Source of the DNA: Bog-756 sp963699055
Lineage (GTDB): Bacteria > Actinomycetota > Acidimicrobiia > Acidimicrobiales > RAAP-2
DNA length: 64,000 nucleotides
Assembly (NCBI GenBank): GCA_963699055.1
Contig: CAVOTA010000001.1
Location: 744,001 to 808,000 of the forward strand
Reading direction: 5' to 3'
The notes below the pieces were generated by a model. The model did no database searches. It saw only the letters and a list, made by a program, of their open reading frames with translations, and was not told the origin of the DNA. Below, piece after piece: positions 9,197-17,403 of the stretch. Both the position numbers and the translations under genes were made by a program. Position 1 is the stretch's first letter, and each line of letters starts with the position of its first letter.

Positions 9197-9721
9197 CTAC
9201 AGGTAGGTGCCGGGCCTGCCGTCCCCCGGCGGTGGGCCGCCGGACAGCGAGCGCTGGCGCATCTCATCGAGCTGGGCCCGGGCGGCCACCTGCTGGGCCA
9301 CCAGGGTCGCCTGGATCCCGTGGAACAGCCCTTCCAGCCATCCCACCAGCTGGGCGTGGGCGATGCGGAGCTCGGCATCCGAGGGTGTGTCGGTGTCGAA
9401 CGGGATCGAGACCCGGTCGAGCTCGGCAGCCAGGTCCGGGGAGAGCCCGTCGGCCAGCTCGCGGATGGACTGCTCGTAGATCTCACGGAGCCGGCCCCGG
9501 CTCGCCTCGTCGAGCGGTGCCTGGCGCACCTCCTCCAGGAGCTGCTTGACCATGGACCCGATGCGCAGGAGCTTGGCCGGCTGTTCGATCGACTCGACGT
9601 GCTCCTCGTCGGACGGGGCGGAACCGTCCGCCCCGGGGGAGGAAGTGACGAGGTCGTCGGTCTCCACCACCTCGGGTCGGAGGGCCTCGGTCGCGGGGGC
9701 AGGGGTGGTGTCGTCGGTCAC
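9197..9721 (-). CDS. bpa: Bacterial proteasome activator (Bpa/PafE type)
   Basis: The 174-residue protein matches the DUF2587 family, ATP-independent ring activators that open the 20S proteasome gate. The helical core (IEQPAKLLRIGSMVKQLLEE, then LREIYEQSIRELADGLSPDL and AQLVGWLEGLFHGIQATLVA) is typical. The last residues, RPGTYL, form an HbYX-like docking tail; mycobacterial Bpa ends GQYL. The GTG start overlaps the stop of the upstream phosphatase-superfamily gene (GTGA), so the two are translationally coupled. A 20S proteasome is implied elsewhere in the genome. Confidence 0.85.
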   Translation of the reverse strand: MTDDTTPAPATEALRPEVVETDDLVTSSPGADGSAPSDEEHVESIEQPAKLLRIGSMVKQLLEEVRQAPLDEASRGRLREIYEQSIRELADGLSPDLAAELDRVSIPFDTDTPSDAELRIAHAQLVGWLEGLFHGIQATLVAQQVAARAQLDEMRQRSLSGGPPPGDGRPGTYL

Positions 9722-10881
9722 AGTCGTTCTCCTCCGAGTGCCACGAGGGGCACCAGCATCTCATCGGTCGTGAGGGAGCCGTGGCGGCAGGCCAGTCGGT
9801 TCTCCCCGGTGTCGGCGGGGTCCATGAAGGCGATGGGCGCGAACGGCACCAGGGCGACGTCGCCCAACCGGTCGGCGAAGCCGTTGGCGATCGGTCCGCC
9901 GAACCAACCGTCGTCGACGAGCTGAGCGCGGGTCCGCACCCAGGTGGTGTCGCCGTAGCGGGACTCCAGGAGGGCGACCAGGTCGGCGTCGGCCCCCGGC
10001 CGGGTGTGCACCCATCGGAACCGGCCCTCACCGGACAGGAACCGGACCATGCCCATGGCCTCGCGGCCGAGCATCTCCACCGCGGTCCCGACGTCGATCT
10101 GCCCGTGGTCGGCGGTGACGAGCAGGACGGCACCGGGGGGGAGCCCGGCGGCCACGTCGGCGACGATGCGGTCCACGGCCACCAGTTCGGCGTCGTAGTG
10201 CTCACCCAGCCCGTGGGCGTGGGCGACCTTGTCGATGCCGTCGTAGTAGGCGTAGACGAACGGTGCACCGTCCGCCAGGCAGCGGGTCACCTCCAGGGCC
10301 AGCGAGGAGGCGACCCGGTAGTCGTGGAGCGGGGAGTCCCCCAGGTGGGCGGCGGTGAACCCGGTCCCGCCGAAGTCGGTCTTGGACACGACCGGCACCG
10401 GACCGACGGCGCCCTCGAAGGGGGCGACCGGCTGGAACTCACGGACCGGGACCCGCTGGCGGGCGTCCCGGTCGGCACCGAGGGTCCACCGCAGCATGTT
10501 CATGATGCGGTCCCCGTCGGCCAGGCGGTAGCCGAGGATCCCGTGGTCGGCCGGGGGTCGGCCCGTGGTGATGGAGGTGAGCGCCGCCGCCGTGGTCGTC
10601 GGGGCCACCGACGTGATGGGCCGGTCGATGCCGGCGGCCGCCGACAGGGTCGGCGCCAGCGCGGCCCGGTCGCGCAGCTGGGCCCAGCCGAGTCCGTCGA
10701 GGACCAGGAGCACGACCTGCCGGGCGTGGTCGGCCGCCTCGGGCATCCAGTCGTGTCCTTCGGTCGGCGCCGCCCGACGGCCGAGGAGGCGCGGTACGAC
10801 GTTGGCGATGCAGGCACCCCGGTAGTCCGGGAGCACGGGCGCGATCGCGGTCGAACCGAGGTCGGGCGCGGGCGCGGTCAT
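9718..10881 (-). CDS. Type I phosphodiesterase / nucleotide pyrophosphatase-like protein
   Basis: The 387-residue protein belongs to the alkaline phosphatase superfamily. It has the N-terminal metal motif VVLLVLDGLGWAQL, a nucleophile Thr region (SVAPTTTAAALTSITTG), YYDGIDKVAHAHG, and the metal motif VTADHGQID. No signal peptide is seen, so it is probably cytoplasmic. Substrates could be nucleotides or phosphodiesters. It heads a two-gene unit with bpa and has its own -10 element 8 bases before the ATG. Confidence 0.82.
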   Translation of the reverse strand: MTAPAPDLGSTAIAPVLPDYRGACIANVVPRLLGRRAAPTEGHDWMPEAADHARQVVLLVLDGLGWAQLRDRAALAPTLSAAAGIDRPITSVAPTTTAAALTSITTGRPPADHGILGYRLADGDRIMNMLRWTLGADRDARQRVPVREFQPVAPFEGAVGPVPVVSKTDFGGTGFTAAHLGDSPLHDYRVASSLALEVTRCLADGAPFVYAYYDGIDKVAHAHGLGEHYDAELVAVDRIVADVAAGLPPGAVLLVTADHGQIDVGTAVEMLGREAMGMVRFLSGEGRFRWVHTRPGADADLVALLESRYGDTTWVRTRAQLVDDGWFGGPIANGFADRLGDVALVPFAPIAFMDPADTGENRLACRHGSLTTDEMLVPLVALGGERL

Positions 10882-10889
10882 GACTCCCG

Positions 10890-10895
10890 ACTGTA
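10890..10895 (-). promoter_or_regulatory. -10 element of a predicted leaderless transcript
   Basis: TACAGT on the minus strand ends 8 bases before the ATG at 10881. Confidence 0.5.
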
Positions 10896-10930
10896 GGCGA
10901 GCCGGGGCCGGGCCCGTGCCCGTCGGGGGG

Positions 10931-11653
10931 TCAGCTCCGGGGCAGGAGCGCCCGGACCGTCTTGTAGCAGTGGCCGTCCCTCGGGGTGCTCACGGCCGCC
11001 ACCAGGTAGTGCGGCTTGAAGCCCAGCGCGGCGGCGAGGTCCTTGCCCTGCAGGCGGTCACGCCGGGCCACGTCGAGGGCGCGCTCGAGCCGGGGGTCCT
11101 CGACCGGCAGCCAGTTGTCGCTACGACCCCACCCGAAGCGGACCCAGGCCGACCGGTCGCCGATCCGCCGGAACAGGACCGGTCCCTTGGTCGGCTCGAT
11201 CAGGGCCAGCGAGGGTCGGAACCCTTTGAATTCCCAGTACGGGGCCGAGGCGCCCGGGAAGCCGAGGACGTGCTCCTCGACGGGCGCCGCCAGCTGGTGG
11301 AGGAGGTGGCGGACCTTGCGTCCATGGAGGGTCCCGAGGTGGCGGGGGAGCCCGGTGGCGGTCACCGCCTCGGGTTGGGCGAGGTCGTCCCGCTCCGGCT
11401 CCTCGGCCAGCAGCGTCTCGACCACGTCGAACGGTGCGAGGTCGGGACCGTGCTCACCGGGCCAGTCGACCCGGACCCGGACCAGAGCCCCCGACGCCAG
11501 GTCGACGCCGGTGGTGTCCTCCTCGTGACAGGCCAGGACGAGCAGGGTCAGCGCGGTGCCGCCCTCGACGTCGATCTGGTCCCGGTGCTTGACCGAGCGG
11601 GCCACGTCGCGGGCGGTGCCGGTGCGCGGGGTGCGTGCGGATCGTGCGGCCAT
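10931..11653 (-). CDS. Protein of unknown function
   Basis: I do not recognise this 240-residue protein. The ATG at 11653 lies 14 bases after the stop of the DUF255 gene, so it is probably the second gene of that operon. A longer upstream reading would run antisense-like through the neighbour and is rejected. The N-terminus is basic (MAARSARTPRTGT). The middle has HGRKVRHLLHQLAAPVEEHV, and the C-terminal half has WVRFGWGRSDNW and LGFKPHYLVAAVSTP. No signal peptide or membrane segment is visible. Confidence 0.7.
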   Translation of the reverse strand: MAARSARTPRTGTARDVARSVKHRDQIDVEGGTALTLLVLACHEEDTTGVDLASGALVRVRVDWPGEHGPDLAPFDVVETLLAEEPERDDLAQPEAVTATGLPRHLGTLHGRKVRHLLHQLAAPVEEHVLGFPGASAPYWEFKGFRPSLALIEPTKGPVLFRRIGDRSAWVRFGWGRSDNWLPVEDPRLERALDVARRDRLQGKDLAAALGFKPHYLVAAVSTPRDGHCYKTVRALLPRS

Positions 11654-11666
11654 GGCACGGCCCTGT

Positions 11667-13709
11667 CTAGCAGTTCGCCCCGTCCAGCTGACCCGTGAGC
11701 GTGGCGGTGTCGGCGGCGGGAAGCTGGCAGGCATACCCCTGGCAGACGTAGGCGAGGTCGGGGCCCCGGTCGGTCCACAGGGGGGAGTCCGTGGGTTCAC
11801 CCCAGGCCAGTACGGCACCGGGTCGCCAGGTGCCGCGGTACGCGGCGAGCAGGTCGGGCCGGTCGCCGGTGACGACCACCTCGGTGGCGCCACGGGCCAG
11901 CAGGTCGGCGGTGAGCACGGTGTGGGCGAAGGCCGTCGGGTGGCGGGTCAGGAGATCACCGAGGAGGTCGACGATCCGACGGGCGTGGTCGGTGTACGCC
12001 GCCACCCCGGTGAGCGCGCCGAGCCGGGCCAGGGCCAGGGCGGCGACGGCGTTGGCCGACGGGGTCGCCCCGTCGAACACGTCCTTGGTCCGCACGATGA
12101 GCTGCTCACCGTCGGACGCAGTGGTGAAGAACCCCCCGTCCACGGCGTCGGCGAACCGGGCCAGCAGCGCATCGGCCGCGTCCTGTGCCCGCGCCAACCA
12201 GACGGCCTCGCCGGTGAGCTCGGACAGGCGGGTGAAGCAGTCGACCAGCCAGGCGTGGTCGGCGGCATAGGCCAGGTGACGGGCGCCGCCGTCGCGCTGC
12301 CAGCTGCGCAGCCACCGCCCGCGGTCGTCCACCATCCGGGCGCACAGGAACTCGCCGATGCCGACCGCCGCCGTCGCCCACGCCGTCGAACCGCAGGCGG
12401 CGGCGGCCTCGGCCAGTGCGGAGGCGTACATGGCGTTCCACTCGCAGAGCACCTTGTCGTCGAGTCCGGGACGGACCCGGCGGGTGCGGGCGGCCAGCAT
12501 GCGCCGGCGGCCCTCCTCGACGACGGGATCGCCGGAGAGCGGCGCGCCGAGCGGGCGGCGGAGGATGGTGGCTCCCTCGAAGTTGCCGCCGGGGGTCACG
12601 TCGAACCAGGCGGCGACCGTCGCGCCGTCGGCCGGGTCCGCGCCCACCGCGCCGGCGACCTGTTCGGGGGTCCAGACGTAGAACTTCCCTTCGACTCCCT
12701 CCGAGTCGGCGTCCTCGGCCGAGTACACCCCACCCTCGGGGCCGGTCAGGTCACGGGTCACGTAGGTGACGATGCCGTCGACCACTTCGCGGTAGCGGGG
12801 ATCTCCGGTGACCTGCCAACCGTGGAGGAACGCCCGCAGGAGCCCGGCCTGGTCGTAGAGCATCTTCTCGAAGTGGGGGACCAGCCACTGGGCGTCGGTC
12901 GCATAGCGGGCGAATCCGCCGCCGAGGTGGTCGTGGATCCCGCCCGCCGCCATGGCGTCGAGCGTCCGCACGGCCATGGCTGCGGCGGCGGCGCCGGCCC
13001 CGGTGCCCCGGGCCCGGACGGCTTGGCGTAGGGCGACGTCGACCAGTGAGGGCTGCGGGAACTTCGGCGCGCCGCCGAAACCGCCCCATTCGGGGTCGAA
13101 CCGTCGGGCCAGCTCGTCGACCGCCGGTCCGAGGAAGTCGGGCGGATCCCCGTCCAGGCCGGCGAGGAGGGAGGCTGTGCCGGGCGCCGCCACGACGACC
13201 GAACGGGCGGCGATGGCGGCGGCCAGCTCGTCGGCCTGCTCCTCGACCTCGGCCCGCCGGTCGCGCCAGAGGTCGTCGATGGCGTCGAGCACCGTGGTGA
13301 ACGACGGCCGGCCGGCAAGGTCGCGGGGCGGGAAGTAGGTGCCGCCGTAGAAGGGTCGACCGTCGGGTGTCAGGAACACGCTCATGGGCCAGCCGCCCGA
13401 ACCGGTCATGGCCTGGACGGCCTCCATGTACACGGCGTCCACGTCGGGTCGCTCCTCGCGGTCGACCTTCACGCAGACGAAGCCGTCGGCGAGCCTGCGG
13501 GCCACGACCCGGTCCTCGAAGGACTCGTGGGCCATGACGTGGCACCAGTGGCACGCCGAGTACCCGACCGACAGGAAGATCGGCTTGTCCTCGGCGGCGG
13601 CCTCGGCGAACGCCTCCTCGCCCCACGGGTACCAGTCGACCGGATTGTCGCGATGTTGTTCGAGGTAGGGGGAGAGCCCACCGGGCGGCGTGTCTCGGAG
13701 GAGGGGCAC
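11667..13709 (-). CDS. Thioredoxin-domain protein of the DUF255 / YyaL (SPATA20) family
   Basis: The 680-residue protein has the conserved N-terminus LSPYLEQHRDNPVDWYPW and the thioredoxin-like segment SVGYSACHWCHVMAHESFED with its Cys-His-Trp-Cys pair near residues 53-56. An alpha/alpha-barrel glycosidase-like region follows (KFYVWTPEQV; LCEWNAMYASALAEAAAA). The family is widespread but its biochemical role is poorly known; a redox or sugar-related job is only suggested by the fold. The GTG start follows AAGGACG with good spacing. Confidence 0.9.
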   Translation of the reverse strand: MPLLRDTPPGGLSPYLEQHRDNPVDWYPWGEEAFAEAAAEDKPIFLSVGYSACHWCHVMAHESFEDRVVARRLADGFVCVKVDREERPDVDAVYMEAVQAMTGSGGWPMSVFLTPDGRPFYGGTYFPPRDLAGRPSFTTVLDAIDDLWRDRRAEVEEQADELAAAIAARSVVVAAPGTASLLAGLDGDPPDFLGPAVDELARRFDPEWGGFGGAPKFPQPSLVDVALRQAVRARGTGAGAAAAAMAVRTLDAMAAGGIHDHLGGGFARYATDAQWLVPHFEKMLYDQAGLLRAFLHGWQVTGDPRYREVVDGIVTYVTRDLTGPEGGVYSAEDADSEGVEGKFYVWTPEQVAGAVGADPADGATVAAWFDVTPGGNFEGATILRRPLGAPLSGDPVVEEGRRRMLAARTRRVRPGLDDKVLCEWNAMYASALAEAAAACGSTAWATAAVGIGEFLCARMVDDRGRWLRSWQRDGGARHLAYAADHAWLVDCFTRLSELTGEAVWLARAQDAADALLARFADAVDGGFFTTASDGEQLIVRTKDVFDGATPSANAVAALALARLGALTGVAAYTDHARRIVDLLGDLLTRHPTAFAHTVLTADLLARGATEVVVTGDRPDLLAAYRGTWRPGAVLAWGEPTDSPLWTDRGPDLAYVCQGYACQLPAADTATLTGQLDGANC

Positions 13710-13760
13710 GGTGTTCGTCCTTGGTCTTCGATCGGGACCGTCGTCGCCGGTCCCCGACCG

Positions 13761-13766
13761 AATCTA
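13761..13766 (-). promoter_or_regulatory. Candidate -10 element for the DUF255 operon
   Basis: TAGATT on the minus strand would start transcription near 13754, giving a leader of about 45 bases with the AAGGACG ribosome site. Confidence 0.4.
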
Positions 13767-13976
13767 GGGGCCGGCACCGATCGGCCGTGTCGAACGCCCT
13801 CCGGGTACCCATCGGGGTCGCGGGCGGCCATCGGGAGGGTGCCCACTGGCGGCACGTCCGGGCCGGCGGTGCCAGCCGTGGTGAGGACCGGCGCCGATCC
13901 GGGTGGGTACGGCCGTCACGGCGAACGAGGTCCGCGCCAGGGCGTCGGTCAGCGCCCTGTCGTCGGCCCTCGGTCC

Positions 13977-14314
13977 GTGCGTCGTCGTCGGAGTCGTCAG
14001 GCCTACGACTCCCCGCCCCGTCAGCTCGCGTTCCCCGACCCGGTCGCCGGGCGTGGGGGTGAGGTCGTCGTCGACGTGCTCGCCTCCGGGCCCCGTCCCC
14101 GGGTCCTGTCCCAGGCGAACGGCTCCCATCACGCGAGTCCGGGCGTACTCCCCCCGTGCCCGGCCGTGACTTCGCCACGGAGATCCCGAACGTGGCCGCC
14201 GCGGTCGCCAACGGCGCGTTCGACGTGCGCCCCCGTTCGGTGCCGCTCGCCGACGTCGAACAGACCTGGGCGCAAGCGCTCCGGTGCTCAGACCGCATCG
14301 ACTTCGTCCCCTGA
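13977..14314 (+). pseudogene. Internally deleted zinc-type alcohol dehydrogenase / quinone oxidoreductase (MDR family)
   Basis: Two pieces of one medium-chain dehydrogenase are joined in different frames. Bases about 13998-14152 encode a typical MDR N-terminus (AYDSPPRQLAFPDPV, then EVVVDVLASGPRPRVLSQAN and GSHHASPGVLP). Bases 14156-14314 encode the typical C-terminus (VPGRDFATEIPNVAAAV and RSVPLADVEQTWAQAL, ending RIDFVP and a stop). Roughly 200 central residues, including the nucleotide-binding fold, are missing. A small frame change near the start (CVVVGVV in another frame) is also visible. The rest of the 13.7-14.4 kb gap holds nothing I can identify. Confidence 0.7.
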
Positions 14315-14414
14315 GCACATCATCACCCGGTGACGGATCGGACCGCGGGAGGTGGCGACGGGAGTCGGACGCGTGAGGGGACATGCTGCCCCGCGACGCC
14401 GGTCCGGCGGGCCG

Positions 14415-15188
14415 CTACAGCAGCGATTCCATCCGCACCGCCATCTCTCGGTAACGGTTCACCGGGATCAGGTGGACGCCGTCGAACGCCTCGGACTGGT
14501 GGATCGCCTCGATGTGGGCGCAGGCGATGTCGACGCCGGCTCCACGATCCCGGTCGAGCTGACCGATGATCGCCTCGGGGACGGCCAACTGGGGTACGTC
14601 TGCGGACAACGTGCGAGCCATGGAGGAACTGGGGAGCACCATCACGGCGGCGTAGATCGGACCGTCGAATTCGACCGACGAGCGCCAGTGCAGCAGGTCG
14701 TCGATCGAGTAGGTCACCTGGGTGAAGAGGAAGTCGGCGCCCTGCTTCCAGGCCGGCACAGGACGCAGGCCGGTCGCCGCGCCGATCCGGAGCGAATCGG
14801 ACGTCTCCGTCCGGTGGGCGAAGGCGCGGGCTTCGGAGATCATCGTCTCGACCGTGAGGTCGTCCGAACGGGCACCTGTCTCCGGTCGGTCGCCGTACAC
14901 GAACAGGAACTCGTTCACTCCGTAGGCGGCCGCCGTGAGCAGATCCCTCTGGAAGCCGAGGACATTCCGGTCGCGCGCATTGATGCATGCGATCGAGCGG
15001 CCACCCATGAGCCGCACCTCGTGCGCCACGGCGATGCTCGACACCGTGGCACGGCCGATGTGGTTGTCGGGGATCAGAAAGGCGTCGGCGACCTTGCTCA
15101 GTACCCCGATCTGATGACGGACATGCATCACGTCCGGGCGGGTCGCCGGCTCGACTTCGCAGATGATCTCGAACTTCCGCATCGGCAT
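14415..15188 (-). CDS. Methylenetetrahydrofolate reductase-superfamily protein
   Basis: The 257-residue protein resembles the FAD-binding TIM barrel of MTHFR. The N-terminus has FEIICEVEPATRPD (compare EIxPP in MTHFR), then GGRSIACINARDRN and FLFVYGDRPETGARSDD, matching the CRDRN and GDxP flavin/folate segments. It is shorter than classical MetF. A folate-linked or corrinoid-linked one-carbon role is plausible, but assignment as metF is not safe. The ATG at 15188 (or a second at 15182) sits 6 bases after a -10 hexamer. The gene stands alone. Confidence 0.75.
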   Translation of the reverse strand: MPMRKFEIICEVEPATRPDVMHVRHQIGVLSKVADAFLIPDNHIGRATVSSIAVAHEVRLMGGRSIACINARDRNVLGFQRDLLTAAAYGVNEFLFVYGDRPETGARSDDLTVETMISEARAFAHRTETSDSLRIGAATGLRPVPAWKQGADFLFTQVTYSIDDLLHWRSSVEFDGPIYAAVMVLPSSSMARTLSADVPQLAVPEAIIGQLDRDRGAGVDIACAHIEAIHQSEAFDGVHLIPVNRYREMAVRMESLL

Positions 15189-15194
15189 CACGCA

Positions 15195-15200
15195 AGGATA
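15195..15200 (-). promoter_or_regulatory. -10 element of a predicted leaderless transcript
   Basis: TATCCT on the minus strand ends 6 bases before the ATG at 15188. No Shine-Dalgarno sequence is present. Confidence 0.55.
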
Positions 15201-15345
15201 CGTGGGGTCGCCCGGGGCGGACCGGGCGCCGCCTCGGCCGCGCCCGATGTCCCGGTGCCCCTGCCGAGGACCGACCGATCTCGACGGGCCGGTGGGGGCA
15301 CCCTCGTCGGGCATCGTTCCGGGGCATCTGCTGACGACGACGGCG

Positions 15346-17184
15346 TCAGCTGATGGTTACGGTCAGTGTCGTCGACACCGTGGTCTTGGTCGTGTGCTTG
15401 TGTCGACCTTGATAGGTGACCACTTCCTCGGTGACCTGGACCGGGACGGGGAGGTCGGAGCCGGCGACGAGCTTCGCGCTCGGTACTCCCGACAGGATGC
15501 CGGACGAGCTGACCTTGAGGCCTCTCGGCAGCGAACCCGCCTTCTTCCACCGGAGCGATGCACCCGGAAGGGCTCCGATCGTCTGCAGCTGCACCGGACC
15601 GTACGCCTGACCTGGCGTTGCGTTCGGCAACGACGAGGTCGAGATCTGGAGCAGGGTGGCCACCGTGAGCGTGAACGACTGCGTCGCATCGGGCGACACC
15701 CCGTTCGAGGCGGTGAGCACGATCGGGAACGTCCCCGACTGGATCGTCGTGCCGGACAGCACGCCGGCGCTCGTCAGGGTGATCCCGGTGGGCAGGGTCC
15801 CGGCCTCGCTGAGGACCGGTGACGGATAGCCGCGGACGGCCACCGTGAAGGTCCCGGCCTGGCCCTGCGTGAAGTCGGTCTGGTCCACCGAGGTGATCGC
15901 CACGGTCTCGGGCACGTACAACACGACATCCTGCGCGGCATTCGGGATCACGCCGTTGTCGGCGGTGATGACGATCGGGTAGGTGCCACCGGTTCCGGTT
16001 GCCGGGGTTCCCGACAACGTCGCCGTGCCGTCACCGTTGTCGACGAATGTGACCCCTGAAGGAAGCGCGCCCGTCTCGATCAGGGCCGGAGCGGGAGCGC
16101 CGGTCGCCGAGACGGCGAGCGAGGTCGGTACACCGACAGGGAAGGTCGCTCCGTCGGATGACGAGATCGCCGGCGCCGACGGATCCCCCAGTGCCGTGAT
16201 CCGCGCCACCAGATCCGCCTGAGACAACGTGAACCACATCGCTCCGTCGGTGCCCTCGGCGATTCCGGACGGTCTCGGGGAGTTCGGGATCGTGTAACTC
16301 GTGGCTGTCCCGTCCGTGGTGATCCGTCCGATCGAGTTGACGAGATCATTGGTGAACCACAGGGCTCCGTCAGGACCCTCCGCGATGGACTCCGGTCCAT
16401 TGATCGCAGGTCCCTGGAAGGTCGTGACCGACCCGTCCGTGGTGATCCGTCCGATGGAGGAGGGATACTCCAGCCCGTTTCCCCGGTTCGAGAACCACAT
16501 GGCGCCATCAGGGCCCTGCGTGATGCCGGTCGGCCCCCGGATGCTGCTGTCGCTGTAGATGGTGACCGCGCCCCCTGTCGTGATGCTCCCGATCGAGTCG
16601 CCGGTGCCGTTCCCGTCCATCGTGAACCAGAGTGCACCGTCTGGCCCGGCGGCGATGTCGGTGGGAGCGTTGGAGATGCCGGGATCCGTGAAACCCGTGA
16701 CCGCACCGTCCATGGTGATCCGTCCGATGCCGGTGTCGTCGGTGAACCACATGGCGCCGTCCGGTCCGGCGGTGATCGAGCCCGGGGATCTGATCGTAGG
16801 ATCGGTGAAGTTCGTGATCGTGCCGTCCATCGTGATCCGGCCGATCGAATTGTTCGCCACATTGGTGAACCACATGGCGCCATCGGGTCCGGCGGCGATT
16901 GCGACCGGTTCGCCGATGGTGGGGTCGGTGTAGGTCGTCACCGCCCCGTACGTGGTGATCCGCCCGATCGAATCGCCGAGCGCATTGGTGAACCACATGG
17001 CACCGTCGGGACCCTCCGCGATTCCGCCCGGCCAGTCGGTGGCCGGGTCGGCGTAGGTCGTGACGGTGCCCACGTCGTCGGTCTGGACCGTGGCACGGAG
17101 GCCGCCACCCCACGCGACGCCGCCTGCAGCGGGACCGACGAGGACGAGCGTCAACAGGCACACCCACCGTGCGGATCTCATCAT
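15346..17184 (-). CDS. Secreted seven-bladed beta-propeller with three Ig-like repeats
   Basis: The 612-residue protein starts at the ATG at 17184, 7 bases after GGGAGG, with a signal peptide (basic MMRSAR, then a hydrophobic run). Seven repeats of about 40 residues follow, each with a core like GPDGAMWFTN...SIGRITTDG, as in virginiamycin B lyase-like propellers. Three Ig-like domains end the protein; the first two carry segments such as LPSGVTFVDNGDGTATLSG and LPTGITLTSAGVLSG. I see no His in the propeller, so streptogramin lyase activity is unlikely. A surface-binding or adhesive role is inferred. Confidence 0.85.
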   Translation of the reverse strand: MMRSARWVCLLTLVLVGPAAGGVAWGGGLRATVQTDDVGTVTTYADPATDWPGGIAEGPDGAMWFTNALGDSIGRITTYGAVTTYTDPTIGEPVAIAAGPDGAMWFTNVANNSIGRITMDGTITNFTDPTIRSPGSITAGPDGAMWFTDDTGIGRITMDGAVTGFTDPGISNAPTDIAAGPDGALWFTMDGNGTGDSIGSITTGGAVTIYSDSSIRGPTGITQGPDGAMWFSNRGNGLEYPSSIGRITTDGSVTTFQGPAINGPESIAEGPDGALWFTNDLVNSIGRITTDGTATSYTIPNSPRPSGIAEGTDGAMWFTLSQADLVARITALGDPSAPAISSSDGATFPVGVPTSLAVSATGAPAPALIETGALPSGVTFVDNGDGTATLSGTPATGTGGTYPIVITADNGVIPNAAQDVVLYVPETVAITSVDQTDFTQGQAGTFTVAVRGYPSPVLSEAGTLPTGITLTSAGVLSGTTIQSGTFPIVLTASNGVSPDATQSFTLTVATLLQISTSSLPNATPGQAYGPVQLQTIGALPGASLRWKKAGSLPRGLKVSSSGILSGVPSAKLVAGSDLPVPVQVTEEVVTYQGRHKHTTKTTVSTTLTVTIS

Positions 17185-17390
17185 GTCGCAACCTCCCGCG
17201 CCAGCGCCCTCTGAATGGTTGATGCACACGCGATCATGCACCTCACCGGCCCGCTCCATCTCGCGGCCCCGGGGAACCCAGACTCCGCCTTCCGATCGTC
17301 AGGGAAAAGGGCCATTGGTCCCATGTCCCGAGCGGCCCGACGTCGCGTCGGAACCATGGGGGTCCGGTGGAGCCGTCCGGTACCGCTTGG

Positions 17391-17396
17391 TACCCT
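17391..17396 (+). promoter_or_regulatory. -10 element of a predicted leaderless transcript
   Basis: TACCCT ends 7 bases before the GTG at 17404. This position decides the start of the methyltransferase over a longer upstream reading. Confidence 0.5.
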
Positions 17397-17403
17397 GTCC
17401 GCG

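Noticed and set aside
14156..14314. A separate small plus-strand gene of 52 codons
   Set aside because: Its protein is exactly the C-terminal end of an MDR dehydrogenase, and the N-terminal end of the same family lies directly upstream in another frame.
15346..17184. Streptogramin (virginiamycin B) lyase resistance gene
   Set aside because: The propeller lacks any His, so the catalytic residues of Vgb cannot be present, and the protein is secreted with Ig-like domains.
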